Source of the DNA: Paracoccus albus
GTDB lineage: Bacteria > Pseudomonadota > Alphaproteobacteria > Rhodobacterales > Rhodobacteraceae
NCBI RefSeq assembly: GCF_027913035.1
Contig: NZ_CP115775.1
Coordinates: 1,612,001-1,676,000 of the forward strand
DNA: 64,000 bases
Direction of reading: 5' to 3'
The position numbers and the translations under genes were made by a program. Under the pieces are notes generated by a model that saw only the letters and a program-made list of their open reading frames with translations, had not been told where the DNA came from and did not search any database. Position 1 is the first letter of the stretch; every line of letters starts with the position of its first letter. This document shows, one piece after another, positions 62,595 through 64,000 of this stretch.

Positions 62595-63956
62595 CTAATC
62601 CGGCAGCAATGACGCCAATATAAGCAGCGCCTGCTCCAGTTCGGGCATACGCGGAGCGCCAAGTGAAAGCCGTAATGCCGGCGTAGAATCGGTGATCGCA
62701 AATCCCGACCCAGGTGCCACCGCGACATCCTGTGCAAGTGCAGCCGAAAGGACAGCGCGTTCGTCGCAATCATCAGGCAAGGGCAGCCACCTGTGCAGCC
62801 CTTGCGGAAACCCAAGACTGCGCCCGCCCAGAATCTTTTGCGCCATACGGTTACGTTGCACAAGCTGGCTGCGCTGCGCGGCAAGCAACTCATCCGCCAC
62901 GCCGGATTCGATCCAGTCACGCGCGATTTCGGCAATCATCGGTGTTGCCATCCATGACATGGCAAGATGCCGGTTCAGCGCCCGTTCTGCCAGGCTTTCA
63001 GGCATTGCCAGAAAACCCATCCGCAGCCCCGGTGAAAGCGACTTCGACAGGCCGGTAAAATAGAAGCTGTGGTCGGGTGCGAAACTCGCAATCGGCGGCG
63101 GCCGGCGCAGCGCGACCGGGCCAAGCGCATCGTCTTCAAGAATGATCAACCCCGCCTCAACCGCCGCCCGCGCAAGTTCTTCCCGACGCGCGCGGTCCAC
63201 GATCCGCGCCATTGGACCTGCACCAGAGGGCAGCAGAAATACCGACTTCATCCGCCCGGCAGAGGCACGCGCAGCCGCTGTAAGCGCATCGGGCAGCATT
63301 CCGCGTTCGTCGCACGCAATACCACGCAGCCGAAGTTGCAGACTTGCCGCCGCGGGGCGCAGCGTGTGGCAGGTTGAACTTTCCGTCGCGATGATATCGC
63401 CGGGCTTTGCCACACACATCAGCGCCACGAACATCGCAGGCGTCGTGCCATTGGTGATCAATATGCGCTGCGCCGGGACCACCAGCCCGCAGCGCGCCAG
63501 CCAGTTCGCCGCCATCCCACCATAAAGCGCCATCGTCTGACGCGGGCGAAAGGAATACATTGCCGGGTCAGGCAGGTTTTCTGCCAGACGAAGCATGCTG
63601 CTGCGCCATGCTTCAGCGATCTGCGGCAGATCAACCGGGGTCATCATAGACAGGTCTATCGGCGGTCGTTCCGCAGGGGCGCGGAACCACGGCACCTCAA
63701 CCGTTTCGCGCGGTCCGGATTTGACAAAGCTGCCACGCCCGACTTCGCCAGAGATAAGATCGGCGCGGATCAGCTCTTCATAGGCGCGGCTGACAGTCTG
63801 CACGGAAAGGTCGAGTTGCCATGCAAGCTCTCGATGCGGGGGAAGGCGATCACCGGGACGCAGGCTGCCGGCATCAATCGCTGCGGCGACACCTTGCGCA
63901 AGGCTGCGGTAAGCGGGGCGTGTGATATCGGATTTCGTCAGCGGCCAGTGGGACAT
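62595..63956 (-). CDS. enuR: EnuR, MocR/GabR-type regulator of ectoine use
   Basis: A 453-residue fusion regulator. A GntR-type winged helix covers about 1-78 (DRLPPHRELAWQLDLSVQTV is the recognition region) and an aminotransferase-like domain follows, with Lys305 in TGLSKSLSPGLRMGF. Ruegeria EnuR binds PLP through the equivalent lysine and is released from DNA by N-alpha-acetyl-diaminobutyrate and diaminobutyrate. ATG 63956 is preferred over TTG 63977. It lies just upstream of uehABC-usp-eutABCDE on the same strand. Confidence 0.94.
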   Translation of the reverse strand: MSHWPLTKSDITRPAYRSLAQGVAAAIDAGSLRPGDRLPPHRELAWQLDLSVQTVSRAYEELIRADLISGEVGRGSFVKSGPRETVEVPWFRAPAERPPIDLSMMTPVDLPQIAEAWRSSMLRLAENLPDPAMYSFRPRQTMALYGGMAANWLARCGLVVPAQRILITNGTTPAMFVALMCVAKPGDIIATESSTCHTLRPAAASLQLRLRGIACDERGMLPDALTAAARASAGRMKSVFLLPSGAGPMARIVDRARREELARAAVEAGLIILEDDALGPVALRRPPPIASFAPDHSFYFTGLSKSLSPGLRMGFLAMPESLAERALNRHLAMSWMATPMIAEIARDWIESGVADELLAAQRSQLVQRNRMAQKILGGRSLGFPQGLHRWLPLPDDCDERAVLSAALAQDVAVAPGSGFAITDSTPALRLSLGAPRMPELEQALLILASLLPD

Positions 63957-64000
63957 GGCCTTAGTCAAGCGGGGCAAGGCCGGCTTGTCCAGATTGACAA

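Noticed and set aside
1-64000. CRISPR array
   Set aside because: No set of regularly spaced short repeats was seen; the repeats found are pairs.

Overview
The window looks like chromosomal DNA of a Rhodobacterales alphaproteobacterium, probably a halotolerant, Paracoccus-like member of the Rhodobacteraceae. Evidence is the high GC content, the many TRAP transporters, the fabF-mltG and ClpP/ClpX/Pth layouts, a hairpin-plus-ATATTT-type intergenic element typical of the order, and ectoine clusters in the Ruegeria-type order. The genus is inference.

Layout. 1-8 kb: a gene cut by the window edge, a small haem-copper-oxidase-like membrane protein, a coiled-coil protein, fabF-mltG, an MDR oxidoreductase, a MocR-type aminotransferase, and an ArsR regulator divergent from an Old Yellow Enzyme. 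8-16 kb: a minus-strand leucine-degradation operon (ivd, flavodoxin-like oxidoreductase, LprI-like protein, MCC beta, internally shortened ASCH protein, MCC alpha, HMG-CoA lyase, methylglutaconyl-CoA hydratase). 16-23 kb: a GST, a TRAP transporter for a probable organic acid, and an acyl-CoA synthetase/crotonase pair. 23-32.5 kb: housekeeping genes (parE, chaC-like, clpX, clpP, pth, DUF2332, DUF2237, DUF4893, trpB) and a tRNA-Ser(UGA).

The accessory region starts directly behind the tRNA-Ser. 32.5-35.6 kb is an eroded zone: an IS21 end with an istB tail, DUF1330, a twice-broken quinone oxidoreductase pseudogene and a 5'-truncated livM. 35.6-39.6 kb holds a compact module: a HTH protein divergent from an overlapping operon of one large serine recombinase and two different ParB/RepB-like proteins. 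39.9-48 kb is a degraded defence/phage-gene island: an excisionase-like HTH, a type I HsdM-like methylase, a DUF262/HNH-like protein, the 5' end of a possible PRTase-like conflict gene cut by an intact IS3 element, an orphan gene tail coupled to a SieB-like superinfection-exclusion protein, a small phage-type protein, and a HTH-HTH-phage-Dam fusion. No hsdS or hsdR is present, and the IS has no visible target duplication, which suggests an IS-linked deletion.

48-64 kb returns to orderly backbone: a formylglycine-generating enzyme with no sulfatase beside it, then a MarR (EctR-like) regulator with ectA-ectB-ectC-ask for ectoine synthesis. Converging on it is the complete uptake and catabolic operon uehABC-usp-eutABCDE under the MocR regulator EnuR. 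The downstream genes that normally finish catabolism (asnC, ssd, atf) and the hydroxylase ectD are absent from this window. The cell can therefore make, import and open the ectoine ring from one 15-kb locus, with several hairpins that may tune expression inside these operons.
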